Assembly: GCF_000383235.1 (NCBI RefSeq)
Contig: NZ_KB910939.1
Location: 1 to 64,000 of the forward strand
DNA: 64,000 bases
Direction of reading: 5' to 3'
From: Bacillus sp. 123MFChir2
GTDB lineage: Bacteria; Bacillota; Bacilli; Bacillales; Bacillaceae_G
The position numbers were made by a program, and so were the translations under genes. Within the stretch, counting starts at the first letter, position 1. Each line of letters starts with the position of its first letter. Below are positions 51,694 to 58,825 of the stretch, in pieces. The notes beneath the pieces were generated by a model, which saw only the letters and a program-made list of their open reading frames with translations, was not told the DNA's origin and made no database searches.

Positions 51694-51792
51694 TTGATTT
51701 TTCTGTACACACATGATATTCTAATACATGTCAAAGGGCAAGCCTCTTCGACAAAACGACTGACACCTAATTCGGCGATGGTGTCTTTTTTA
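51694..51792 (+). ncRNA. Candidate small RNA (promoter plus terminator, no ORF)
   Basis: A promoter-like pair TTGATT (51694-51699), 17 bases, TATTCT (51717-51722) is followed about 40 bases later by a hairpin with GACACC (51762-51767) and GGTGTC (51780-51785) arms and a T-rich run. It would give a transcript of about 60 bases from near 51729 with no useful ORF. The -10 box is weak, and the hairpin may instead be the end of a lost gene. Confidence 0.3.
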
Positions 51793-51868
51793 TTTTTCAG
51801 CCGAGAATACCCATCTTTTGGGGCATATTTTAATTTTTAACACTACACACTCAGCACCATTTCCTTGT

Positions 51869-51895
51869 AAAAAGACTGCATAGCACAGTCTTTTT
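51869..51895. terminator. Isolated hairpin with A/T tracts
   Basis: Perfect 10-bp arms (51869-51878 and 51886-51895). No gene ends nearby on the plus strand; it may back up the terminator of the 51974 gene. Confidence 0.6.
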
Positions 51896-51947
51896 ATCTA
51901 CATAACGCTTATCCAATAGGATGAACTTCCAAATAAACACCACTATA

Positions 51948-51972
51948 AAAAAGGGAGCGTAATTCCCTTTTT
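51948..51972 (-). terminator. Terminator of the 51974 gene
   Basis: Arms AAAAAGGGA (51948-51956) and TCCCTTTTT (51964-51972), directly after the stop codon. Confidence 0.85.
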
Positions 51973-51973
51973 G

Positions 51974-52225
51974 TTATTTTACTATATAATAAACTCTCTT
52001 ATCATCTATACATTTATGTTGCTCTGCTAAAGTAATTTTCCCATCCAATTTTAGTTCATCTAGCAGTCGCAATAAATAGAATTGCTGCAGCATCTTCTTC
52101 GCAAATTCCCCTTCATGTTCAGTAGTAATATGTTGTTGAATATCCAATAATGTAATCGGCTCTTCCTTCTCTTCCATATAATTATAAATTGTATTACGTA
52201 GTGTAATATATTTCTCAAGTGTCAT
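51974..52225 (-). CDS. Small unknown protein controlled by a SAM riboswitch
   Basis: 83 residues, soluble and helical: TLEKYITLRNTIYNYMEEKE, PITLLDIQQHITTEHEG, LLRLLDELKLDGKITLAEQH and a final strand DDKRVYYIV. The order helix-helix-helix-hairpin looks like a winged-helix or HTH-like fold, but no family is recognised. The start is ATG 52225 with AAAGGAG 10 bases before. Its leader holds a full S-box with terminator, so its expression should rise when SAM is low. It is the only gene of the unit. Confidence 0.75.
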   Translation of the reverse strand: MTLEKYITLRNTIYNYMEEKEEPITLLDIQQHITTEHEGEFAKKMLQQFYLLRLLDELKLDGKITLAEQHKCIDDKRVYYIVK

Positions 52226-52282
52226 GGTATGCTCGCTCCTTTCTTCTCGTTGTCCATTTTTCATTATCGGTTTTTTTGCAAT

Positions 52283-52313
52283 AAAAAAACCTCTTCGATA
52301 AGAAGAAGCGGTA
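52283..52313 (-). terminator. S-box terminator before the 51974 gene
   Basis: On the minus strand an ACCGCTTC..GAAGAGGT stem with a bulge is followed by a T7 run, between the aptamer and the ATG. Confidence 0.8.
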
Positions 52314-52325
52314 TATATCTCTTCC

Positions 52326-52432
52326 TTCTTATCTGTCAGAACAAAACTGTTCTGCTGGAATTAGCACCTGCATTGCGGTTGCTGGGTTTCATCGGGCCAG
52401 TCCCTCCACCTCTCTAGATAAGAAAATATTCA
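52326..52432 (-). promoter_or_regulatory. SAM-I riboswitch (S-box) of the 51974 gene
   Basis: Minus strand: CTTATCTAGAGAGGTGGAGG, GACTGGCCCGATGAAACCC, AGCAACCGC, GGTGCTAATTCCAGCAGAAC and CAGATAAG closing P1. All conserved S-box blocks are present. A promoter lies upstream: TTGACT (plus coordinates 52467-52472), 17 bases, TATAGT (52444-52449). Confidence 0.95.
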
Positions 52433-52573
52433 CTTTATCTCTTACTATAATGAGTGCAACCCAAAAAGTCAATTCTTATAAGAATAATCAGGATTTATTT
52501 TTTTGAATGGTATGATATTTTATATCGTTTTGCTCATACTACAAATGTATACGACCAAAGGAGGTGTGCACTC

Positions 52574-52765
52574 ATGCAAAAAAATGCACGCGGTCACGTT
52601 CAAGATTCTTGCCTAGCTTTACAAGAAGCAAAAAACTGTTTGCAACATGCCTTACAAACAGTTGAGAAATCAGATAATCGTCAACGTGTTGAACAATCTT
52701 TACAAGCTGTTCAACATGCTTTGCAACAGTGTGATAGTACTGCGGAAGTTTTATCTCAAGAATAA
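52574..52765 (+). CDS. Small helical protein of unknown function
   Basis: 63 residues with an excellent AAAGGAGGTG 7 bases before ATG 52574. The sequence is a run of amphipathic helix (SCLALQEAKNCLQHALQTVE, RVEQSLQAVQHALQQCDSTA) rich in Gln, Ala and Leu, suggesting a helical hairpin or bundle. It has two cysteines in the first helix and one near the end. No family is recognised; spore-related small proteins can look like this. The frame is open upstream to 52454 but without a ribosome site. Confidence 0.7.
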   Translation: MQKNARGHVQDSCLALQEAKNCLQHALQTVEKSDNRQRVEQSLQAVQHALQQCDSTAEVLSQE

Positions 52766-52780
52766 AAAATGCCTAGCAAT

Positions 52781-52815
52781 AAAAAGTAAGCACGTATGAA
52801 TCATGCTTACTTTTT
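52781..52815. terminator. Terminator after the 52574 gene
   Basis: Perfect 12-bp arms (52781-52792 and 52804-52815). The right arm overlaps the end of the fragment at 52807. Confidence 0.9.
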
Positions 52816-52935
52816 ATTCTCTATCTCTTTCTCCCATTCACTTAAATAAGGTACATATCCAAGGTCGTTTGGTTCATCAAATAATAGAGAAATGAACTCC
52901 AGTATGTACTTATACCGATCAAAGTCATACCATAG
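52807..52935 (-). pseudogene. C-terminal fragment of an unidentified gene
   Basis: The minus strand reads YDFDRYKYILEFISLLFDEP then NDLGYVPYLSEWEKEIENKK and a stop. It looks like the acidic end of a small SMI1- or immunity-like protein. Upstream the frame runs into a hairpin (52964-52994) that belongs to something else, so the gene has lost its front part. Confidence 0.45.
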
Positions 52936-52963
52936 TATGAAAGATTGTATTACTGAATAAAAA

Positions 52964-52994
52964 AGACACCCCCTACATGATGTAAGAAGTGTCT
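52964..52994 (-). terminator. Hairpin with T-run, perhaps an IS end
   Basis: AGACAC/GTGTCT arms with a CCCCCTACATGATGTAAGAA interior and T5 on the minus strand. It resembles the element end at 9332-9383. The DNA from here to 53152 holds nothing else I recognise. Confidence 0.4.
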
Positions 52995-53152
52995 CAAAAG
53001 GCAAACGAATATGTAAGTCGCGACCCTACTGTATATATGTATGCCTTACAAGAAGAACTTATTCACTATTTTACGTAATGGTATTTTCATATTCTAAAAT
53101 GCCATACTTCCGTGTGAAACGTGTCAATTTACTTTATCTCCTTATTTTTATA

Positions 53153-53638
53153 TCATAGCTTATGATGAATTTCTCTTTCACTTACGACCACGCCGTCTTC
53201 GTCAACATAAGCATAATTCCCCGGAACCCAAGAAACTCCGCCAAAAGATATTGGAATATTCGCTTCTCCCTTCCCTTCTTTCACACTTCGCTTTGGCACC
53301 GTCGCAATTGCTAAAATGCCAAGTTCTATTTTTCGGAGCTCTGCGCAATCACGAACACATCCATATATAATAATGCCGGCTAAATTCCGTTCCCTTGCAA
53401 TGTTTGCTAAATTATCACCAAGTAATGCGCAATTGGTTGAACCCTCTCCATCTACAACCAATACCGTTCCCTCTGGTACCATTTCTAACGCCCTTTTTAC
53501 AAGTACATTATCATCTTTAACTTTCACTGTCGCGATTTTCCCATGAAACTGCTTTTTCTTTCCGTACGATTGAAATAATGGTTTACATACTTGCACTTCC
53601 ATTTCATTGGCATCATAAAGATCCGTCGTTCTCCACAT
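53153..53638 (-). CDS. RraA-like protein
   Basis: 161 residues of the RraA/HMG aldolase family. [40 protein letters not shown] and AIATVPKRS are the usual active-site segments (GD-x-L-A, G-x-x-R-D). Members are either inhibitors of RNase E or class II aldolases for 4-hydroxy-4-methyl-2-oxoglutarate. Bacillus lacks RNase E, so the aldolase-type or another role is more likely. Of two adjacent ATGs I take the second (53638), 6 bases from GAGGGA. Confidence 0.82.
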   Translation of the reverse strand: MWRTTDLYDANEMEVQVCKPLFQSYGKKKQFHGKIATVKVKDDNVLVKRALEMVPEGTVLVVDGEGSTNCALLGDNLANIARERNLAGIIIYGCVRDCAELRKIELGILAIATVPKRSVKEGKGEANIPISFGGVSWVPGNYAYVDEDGVVVSEREIHHKL

Positions 53639-53759
53639 CATTTTCCCTCTTCTCTTTTCATAATTTATGTTACATATTCTTGTCCATTTCTATTTTCCCT
53701 GTCTTAATTTACGAAATTTTGTATACTAGTAAGAAGAAATCAAAAAGGAAGTGTAGAAA

Positions 53760-54233
53760 ATGAGTAGTAAAACAAATGCTTGTCGTTTATTAGATAAGCA
53801 CAAAATCGCATATATAGTTCATGAATATGAATGGGATGAGGAGAACTTAGATGCGAAACATGTCGCCGAGCAAGTTCATTTACAATTAGAACAAGTCTTT
53901 AAAACACTCGTTCTTCGCGGTGATAAAACCGGCATAATTATGGCCTGTATCCCTTCACATAAAGAACTCAATTTAAAAGCGCTAGCATCTGCAAGTAAAA
54001 ACAAAAAAGTTGAAATGATTCCAATGAAAGAAATACTCGGATTAACAGGATACATACGCGGCGGTGTTTCACCGCTTGGCGGGAAGAAAAATTATCCACT
54101 CTTTATTGATGAATCTGCTGCAAATCTAGACCCAATTAGCATTAGTGCCGGAAAAAGAGGATTACAAATTTTCCTAAACGGCGCTGACCTAATCAAAGTT
54201 AGTAACGCAACACCTACCTCCATTACTTCATAA
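53760..54233 (+). CDS. ybaK: YbaK/EbsC-type aminoacyl-tRNA deacylase
   Basis: 157 residues of the YbaK/ProX editing family. KTNACRLLDKHKIAYIVHEY at the start, the conserved lysine in EQVFKTLVLRGDK, GYIRGGVSPLGGKK and IFIDE-like PLFIDESA. It hydrolyses Cys-tRNA(Pro) formed by mistake. AAAGGAAG lies before ATG 53760. Single gene with terminator. It lies 500 bases before a histidyl-tRNA synthetase gene, but the two are separately transcribed. Confidence 0.9.
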   Translation: MSSKTNACRLLDKHKIAYIVHEYEWDEENLDAKHVAEQVHLQLEQVFKTLVLRGDKTGIIMACIPSHKELNLKALASASKNKKVEMIPMKEILGLTGYIRGGVSPLGGKKNYPLFIDESAANLDPISISAGKRGLQIFLNGADLIKVSNATPTSITS

Positions 54234-54234
54234 C

Positions 54235-54265
54235 AAAACCTGTCTCAATAGATGAGACAGGTTTT
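54235..54265 (+). terminator. Terminator of ybaK
   Basis: Perfect 12-bp arms (54235-54246 and 54254-54265) and a T-rich tail. Confidence 0.93.
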
Positions 54266-54313
54266 GTTTATTTAATTTAAAGTTTAACGCCTCTTGTTTT
54301 ATAGAATTATTTC

Positions 54314-54531
54314 GTAACTACTCAGCTATACCTTTTAAAAACTTAGAAAGGAGTATGATTCTAGTAAAGATATGTCTCTCTATTACTTATACATTCATTT
54401 TTCGGCACATAGACTGCTGTCATGCAAACAGGGCAGGAGCTGGCTACTTTTGTTTTCAAACTTTGCACGTGGCAGGAAAAGTCTCTGACCGCTCCTATGC
54501 ATCACCAGCACCCCTCGCCCATTTCAAAAAA
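54314..54531. repeat. GTAACTACTCAG repeat, truncated copy, inverted relative to 3812-4080
   Basis: Begins GTAACTACTCAG (54314-54325) and follows the reverse complement of 4080-3850 closely: CTATACCTTTTA, GATATGTCTCTCTATTACTT, ATAGACTGCTGTCATGCAAA, CACGTGGCAGGAAAAG, CGCTCCTATGCATC. It breaks off after CCCATTTCAAAAAAA; the other terminal repeat is missing. The hisS promoter -35 box starts 3-4 bases beyond the break. Confidence 0.8.
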
Positions 54532-54534
54532 AGT

Positions 54535-54571
54535 TTGATAATTCGAATTTTAAGTAGTATACTACTTAAAA
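54535..54571 (+). promoter_or_regulatory. hisS promoter with a 24-bp perfect palindrome over the -10 box
   Basis: -35 TTGATA (54535-54540), 17-base spacer, -10 TATACT (54558-54563). The bases 54548-54571 form a perfect 24-bp palindrome (TTTTAAGTAGTA and its complement) centred on the -10 region. It may be an operator for a dimeric repressor; alternatively its transcribed half has no role. Confidence 0.75.
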
Positions 54572-54591
54572 AGCTATAGGAGAGATTGCTT

Positions 54592-54636
54592 ATGTTTAGA
54601 ATAGATTATACTTTCCAACTTCATCATCATACATAA
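54592..54636 (+). CDS. His leader peptide (14 residues, three consecutive His)
   Basis: ATG 54592 with AGGAG 9 bases before opens a 14-codon frame, MFRIDYTFQLHHHT, ending in TAA 54634-54636. The three CAT codons (54622-54630) near the end are followed at once by a set of alternative hairpins and a terminator, then by a histidyl-tRNA synthetase gene. This is the layout of ribosome-mediated attenuation. The peptide itself probably has no function beyond being translated. Confidence 0.8.
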   Translation: MFRIDYTFQLHHHT

Positions 54637-54642
54637 AGCCTT

Positions 54643-54745
54643 GTATCCGAAGAAATTTTTCTTCGTGGGTACAGGGTTATTCCTGTTTACCCACGAAGCG
54701 ATTATAAAGCTATGTGGGTATTTTCATACCCACATAGCTTTTTTT
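54643..54745 (+). promoter_or_regulatory. Three-hairpin attenuator of hisS
   Basis: Hairpin A: 54643-54655 with 54658-54672 (8-bp core 54648-54655/54658-54665, plus a 5-bp extension). Hairpin B: 54661-54671 with 54688-54698 (11 bp) and inner CAGG/CCTG. Terminator C: 54706-54720 with 54727-54741 (15 bp, perfect) and T-run. The A right arm and B left arm are the same bases. TACCCAC of B (54688-54694) can instead pair GTGGGTA of C (54714-54720). So A frees B's right arm to block C (read-through), while B permits C (stop). A ribosome at the stop codon would cover the start of A; one stalled at the His codons would not. Confidence 0.8.
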
Positions 54746-54767
54746 ATTTCAAAAAGGAGTGATAAAC

Positions 54768-56066
54768 ATGAACTTACAAAATGTAAAAGGAACAAAAGAT
54801 TATTTACCAGAAGAGCAAATGCTGCGTAATACCATTAAACGGACTTGTGAAGAAACATTCGAAGCTTATGGCTGCAAACCGCTAGAAACACCTATTTTGA
54901 ACATGTATGATTTAATGGCTTATAAATACGGTGGAGGTTCTGAAATTTTAAAGGAGATGTACACGCTTCAAGATCAAGGGAATCGCGAACTTGCACTGCG
55001 TTATGATTTAACCATTCCCTTTGCAAAGGTTGTTGCTATGAATCCAGAAATTCGCCTTCCTTTTAAACGTTATGAAATTGGGAAAGTATTTCGAAACGGC
55101 CCTATTAAACAAGGAAGATTTCGAGAGTTTGTACAGTGTGATGTAGATATTGTTGGGGTTGAATCCGTCTTAGCGGAAGCAGAATTAATGGTAATGGCTC
55201 TTGGCATTTTTAACAAATTGAACTTAGACGTAACCATTCAATATAACAACCGAAAACTATTAACAGGGTTGTTACAGGCGATTCAAATCCCCGAATCGCA
55301 AGTACAAGATATTATTTTATCTGTAGATAAGCTTGAGAAAATTGGTATTGACGGTGTAAGAAATGATTTAATAAATCGAGAGATACAAAGCGAAGCGATT
55401 GATGTGTTATGTAAGACATTAGAAACATGTATGTCTATGCCACTTTCTGAATTTGATAAAGTGTATCCTAACCTTCTTGTTAAAGAGGGAGTTGCTGAAC
55501 TTCAAGAACTTCAGCAATACTTAGATGCACTAGGAATTCAATCTAATACATTGTTCTCCCCCTTTCTTGCACGAGGACTCACAATGTATACCGGAACAAT
55601 TTATGAAGTTTTTTTAACTGACGGCAGTATTACGTCTAGCATTGGTAGTGGTGGACGCTATGATCACATTATTGGTGCATTTCGAAATGATAATAAATCT
55701 TATGCGACAGTTGGAATATCGTTTGGTTTAGACGTCATTTATACTGCGCTTATCCAAAAAGAACGTGTATCCTCTGCTGTCGATCTCTTTATCATTCCAC
55801 TCGGAACACAGGCACAGTGTCTAAAAATTGCTCACACTTTGCGAACAAATGAAAATTTAAAGATAGAGCTGGAACTGGCAGATCGTAAACTAAAACGAGC
55901 CCTAAATTATGCAAACAAAGAAAACATTCCGTATGTACTTATCGTCGGTGAAGAAGAAATAAATAACGATGTAGCTGTTTTACGAAATATGAAGGAAGGC
56001 ACGGAACAAACGATTCCTCTTGCTTCTATTGAAAATGGAACTTTCAAACAATATTTATATCGTTAA
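54768..56066 (+). CDS. hisS: Histidyl-tRNA synthetase paralogue (HisS2 type)
   Basis: 432 residues, class II synthetase. It opens NVKGTKDYLPEEQMLRNTI. Motif 2 is KRYEIGKVFRNGPIKQGRFR then EFVQCDVDIVG. The HisA region is RGLTMYTGTIYEVF (usually RGLDYYTG), HisB is GSGGRYD, and an anticodon-binding domain ends the protein (DLFIIPLGTQ, ELELADRKLKRALNYANKEN, YVLIVGEEE). The anticodon domain and HisA arginine argue for a real HisRS and not HisZ, though D-to-T and Y-to-M changes in HisA are notable. The start is ATG 54768 after AAAGGAG. It is controlled by the leader attenuator; this is likely the second HisRS of the genome. Confidence 0.88.
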   Translation: MNLQNVKGTKDYLPEEQMLRNTIKRTCEETFEAYGCKPLETPILNMYDLMAYKYGGGSEILKEMYTLQDQGNRELALRYDLTIPFAKVVAMNPEIRLPFKRYEIGKVFRNGPIKQGRFREFVQCDVDIVGVESVLAEAELMVMALGIFNKLNLDVTIQYNNRKLLTGLLQAIQIPESQVQDIILSVDKLEKIGIDGVRNDLINREIQSEAIDVLCKTLETCMSMPLSEFDKVYPNLLVKEGVAELQELQQYLDALGIQSNTLFSPFLARGLTMYTGTIYEVFLTDGSITSSIGSGGRYDHIIGAFRNDNKSYATVGISFGLDVIYTALIQKERVSSAVDLFIIPLGTQAQCLKIAHTLRTNENLKIELELADRKLKRALNYANKENIPYVLIVGEEEINNDVAVLRNMKEGTEQTIPLASIENGTFKQYLYR

Positions 56067-56139
56067 TTGAATCCATCCCGCGCATACTTGATTCTTGATT
56101 GAAAAATTGTATTATGAATTATTTCCCCCAACTAATCAG

Positions 56140-56178
56140 AAAAGGAGAGACATACACATCTGCTACGTTTCTCCTTTT
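56140..56178 (+). terminator. Terminator after hisS
   Basis: AAAAGGAGA and TCTCCTTTT arms around a 21-base loop; it lies about 75 bases past the stop and could work in both directions. Confidence 0.75.
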
Positions 56179-56228
56179 ATTACATAGGCTATATATAAGA
56201 TAAGATTTAATTTTGCATTCATTTTTTA

Positions 56229-56825
56229 TTAAAGCTTATTCAATAATTGATTTAAATCTTGCTTTGTTTTCGTCGTTAACGTCTTTAGCTTCTTTACATC
56301 TTGTTTTTGTTTTCCCATTTCAACAATGAGTGGATATAAATTTTGCTCAATTGTTTTATAATCGGATGCATGCTGCGCTTCAATTTCTTTCTCAACTACA
56401 TCCCATTTATCAACTAGTTGCTTGCCAAGTTTATTTACAGCTTCTTGTTTTGGATTTGCTTTCAATTGCTTGTCCACTTCTTCTATTAGCTGTACAACTT
56501 CTTTTACTCCACTCTTCACGCTAACATTTTGCTTGCCATTTGTTGATTTTGTTTCACTTGTTGCGTTTTTCTCACTTTTTGTTTGGTCTGCATTTGTTGA
56601 TTTCGTTTCTGTTTTCCCATCTGCACTTGTTGTTTTTGAGTCTTTTTCCTCATTTTTACTCGTATTTGTTTGGTCTGCACTCGTTGTTTTCGCTTCCTCT
56701 TGAGTGTTTGTTTGTTCCTTTTTACTTGGATTTGCTTGATCCTTTTCTGTCGAGGTACCGCAAGCTGTAATGGAGAGCATTGCTCCAATTGCTAATGAAG
56801 CAATCGCTATTTTTTTCAATTTCAT
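56229..56825 (-). CDS. Lipoprotein with low-complexity Thr/Ser/Lys repeats
   Basis: 198 residues. Signal peptide with lipobox SITAC (C22 lipidated). Residues about 25-100 are a repetitive hydrophilic linker built from KTTSADQTNTSKN-like units (KTTSAD twice, ETKSTN twice). The last 95 residues are a helical domain (VKEVVQLIEEVDKQLKANPK, NQLLNKL) of unknown function. It would sit on the outer face of the membrane with the linker spanning the wall. AGGAGG lies 6 bases before ATG 56825. The AT-rich 200 bases upstream hold no gene. Confidence 0.8.
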   Translation of the reverse strand: MKLKKIAIASLAIGAMLSITACGTSTEKDQANPSKKEQTNTQEEAKTTSADQTNTSKNEEKDSKTTSADGKTETKSTNADQTKSEKNATSETKSTNGKQNVSVKSGVKEVVQLIEEVDKQLKANPKQEAVNKLGKQLVDKWDVVEKEIEAQHASDYKTIEQNLYPLIVEMGKQKQDVKKLKTLTTKTKQDLNQLLNKL

Positions 56826-57023
56826 AATAAGCCTCCTAATATTACAATTTCACCTCCCAAATAGTTTTCTATATACTTCCAAAAATCCCTTTTTTATAAT
56901 TATAAAAAATACAAATTTCTCAATAAAACCTTCTAGTCGAATAAATAACCTGGATTATCACCCAAGCTGCTCCCATGCCATATATGACTATTACAAAATC
57001 CCGCTCATATAATAAATCCTCTG

Positions 57024-57151
57024 TATATATGAATCCATTTTAATTTTTCGACATATAGATTACGGCTATGCAAAACAAAAGGAGCCTGCACTTGCTCTCG
57101 CCCACCGAAAAAGAATGGTTTTATGTCGGTTTTTAATTTGGATTTATATAA
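57024..57151. repeat. TATATAAAT-ended repeat, copy D (internally deleted)
   Basis: Starts TATATATGAATCCATTTTAA and ends GGATTTATATA (57151). TTCGACATATAGATTACGGC, CTATGCAAAACAAAAGGAG, GCTCTCGCCCACCG and GGTTTTATGTCGG are family blocks in the reverse orientation; the CCACGTGGCAGG..GGTCAG core is missing. It lies just past the end of the ABC permease gene. Confidence 0.7.
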
Positions 57152-57169
57152 TAACAGAGGATTTACGAT

Positions 57170-58825
57170 TTATTTAATATTTGCGAGAATGCGTTCAGCC
57201 CCAAGTTGTAAACTACGAGACACAACTATATTTATAATAGTGAAAATAACTAGGATACTGAAAAACATCCCCCACATTCCTACTCCTAACGAGAAAAATA
57301 ACGCACATACTCCACCAATAGTGAGACCAACTAATAATATATTTGCAAGAAAATTCCAAAGCGTAGTATAACGACCTTTAAACATTTTTTGTTCGGAATC
57401 CCAATGAATATCAGCGGTTTGCGCATCCCACCGTGTACCAATTAAATTGTTTAACCATAAACCATTTGCACAAAGCAAGAACCAAAGTAACATAAATACT
57501 GGTGACACACCGCCTACAATGATAAGCACAAGACCAAAGATAGCTAAAATAATGGTATTTATGAGCCAACCTGTAAATACTTTTGCAAAGAAAATACCTT
57601 CTTCCTTAACTGGCAAATAGCGATTGATAAACCAAGTACGACCTTCCCTTGAAAAAGATGTTGTTGCAATAACATTAGATCCCATTAAAAACATACCTGC
57701 ACAAAAAGCAAGACCAAGCGCAAGACCTGCTGTTCCACTATCTTTTATATATTTGTTTAACCAGGATAAGTTACTATCTTGCATAAAAATAATAAAAAAT
57801 AACATAATTGGCATCACGAAAGTTTGCACGATACAATTAATAAAAAACTGTGGTGTGCGAATCAAAATACGAAACTCTTTTTTCACATATGCTTTCCAAT
57901 GTGAATTTTGTACAGTTGCTTTACTAAAATTCTCAGCAGATATCACTTCTTTTTTTGCGGTACTATTCGAAATTCCAATAACTCCTTTTAAATATGTACG
58001 TCCTGCAACATAGAAAAACAATCCAAAAAACGCAAATGAAATCAGAACGAAAAAGAGTAAATATAAAATCCCTAACCACGAAGTACTTTCTGTTAATGCC
58101 ATTGCTCCAAAATATGTCGTCGGAAAATAGTTTGTCATTTCTACTAGAAATGAAGATTGATTATTTGCAAAATAGTCTACTGCCGTTTGTCCAGAACCAA
58201 CACTTCTATTTTTCCATTGCATAAATAGATTAATACCGACAACTAATAATAAAGTAAATAACCCCATAAGCATATTACTTCGATCTTTATTTTTAGCGAT
58301 ATTAGTATAACGCATAATGACTGTCATAAGAAGTGAGGCAAGAACTAACGGAATGATTGGGAAAAATATGTAAACAATTAAAAAGTAAAGATAATATGTA
58401 ATAAAAGCACCACTTTGTAGTCCATACACAATGAAAATAGGAAATAAAACAAACGAAGCCATCACATATTGTGTAATTAAAACGGTAATAAACTTAGCCG
58501 TAATAATGTGGGCTGGCTTAAGTGGTAGTGGTAATAACATTTCGACGTCATCGCTATAATAAAACACTGTTAATATTGTCGTAATACTAAACACAAACAC
58601 CCATATACTTCCAACCGCTAATCCCATACCAAGTAGTAAGTTTTCCTGTCCAAATTGTTTAAATACGTTATACATACCGTTTGCTAGTGGACCTATAAAT
58701 AAGAATCCAACACACAAAAGACCTAAAAATGAAAGCACATATACAACACGCTTCTTCTTATCAGTTAACATGTCAGCATAGTTCATTTTTAACAATATTT
58801 TTGTTAACATCCAAATTTTATTCAT
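57170..58825 (-). CDS. ABC-2-type exporter permease
   Basis: 551 residues with about 12-13 hydrophobic segments and no nucleotide-binding motif. The segment VEMLLPLPLKPAHIITAKF (a coupling-type loop) is typical of large Firmicute ABC exporter permeases paired with a single ATPase. It begins inside the ATPase gene (8-base overlap), so the two are translationally coupled and form one transporter, probably two ATPase subunits with this permease. The substrate is unknown. Confidence 0.85.
   Translation of the reverse strand: MNKIWMLTKILLKMNYADMLTDKKKRVVYVLSFLGLLCVGFLFIGPLANGMYNVFKQFGQENLLLGMGLAVGSIWVFVFSITTILTVFYYSDDVEMLLPLPLKPAHIITAKFITVLITQYVMASFVLFPIFIVYGLQSGAFITYYLYFLIVYIFFPIIPLVLASLLMTVIMRYTNIAKNKDRSNMLMGLFTLLLVVGINLFMQWKNRSVGSGQTAVDYFANNQSSFLVEMTNYFPTTYFGAMALTESTSWLGILYLLFFVLISFAFFGLFFYVAGRTYLKGVIGISNSTAKKEVISAENFSKATVQNSHWKAYVKKEFRILIRTPQFFINCIVQTFVMPIMLFFIIFMQDSNLSWLNKYIKDSGTAGLALGLAFCAGMFLMGSNVIATTSFSREGRTWFINRYLPVKEEGIFFAKVFTGWLINTIILAIFGLVLIIVGGVSPVFMLLWFLLCANGLWLNNLIGTRWDAQTADIHWDSEQKMFKGRYTTLWNFLANILLVGLTIGGVCALFFSLGVGMWGMFFSILVIFTIINIVVSRSLQLGAERILANIK

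Noticed and set aside
54540-54768. T-box leader before hisS
   Set aside because: The conserved T-box core (AGGGTGG-ACCGCG type) and a specifier loop are not seen; the leader is also short.
54641-54829. Open frame through the hisS attenuator
   Set aside because: It lacks a ribosome site and follows the hairpin arms; it crosses the terminator and the real hisS start.
56422-56770. Long antisense frames over the lipoprotein gene
   Set aside because: They mirror the low-complexity repeat codons of the lipoprotein and have no starts with ribosome sites.
56229-56825. Repeat protein adhesin
   Set aside because: The Thr/Ser/Lys repeats are short and the protein is lipid-anchored with no LPxTG motif; a spacer is the simpler reading.
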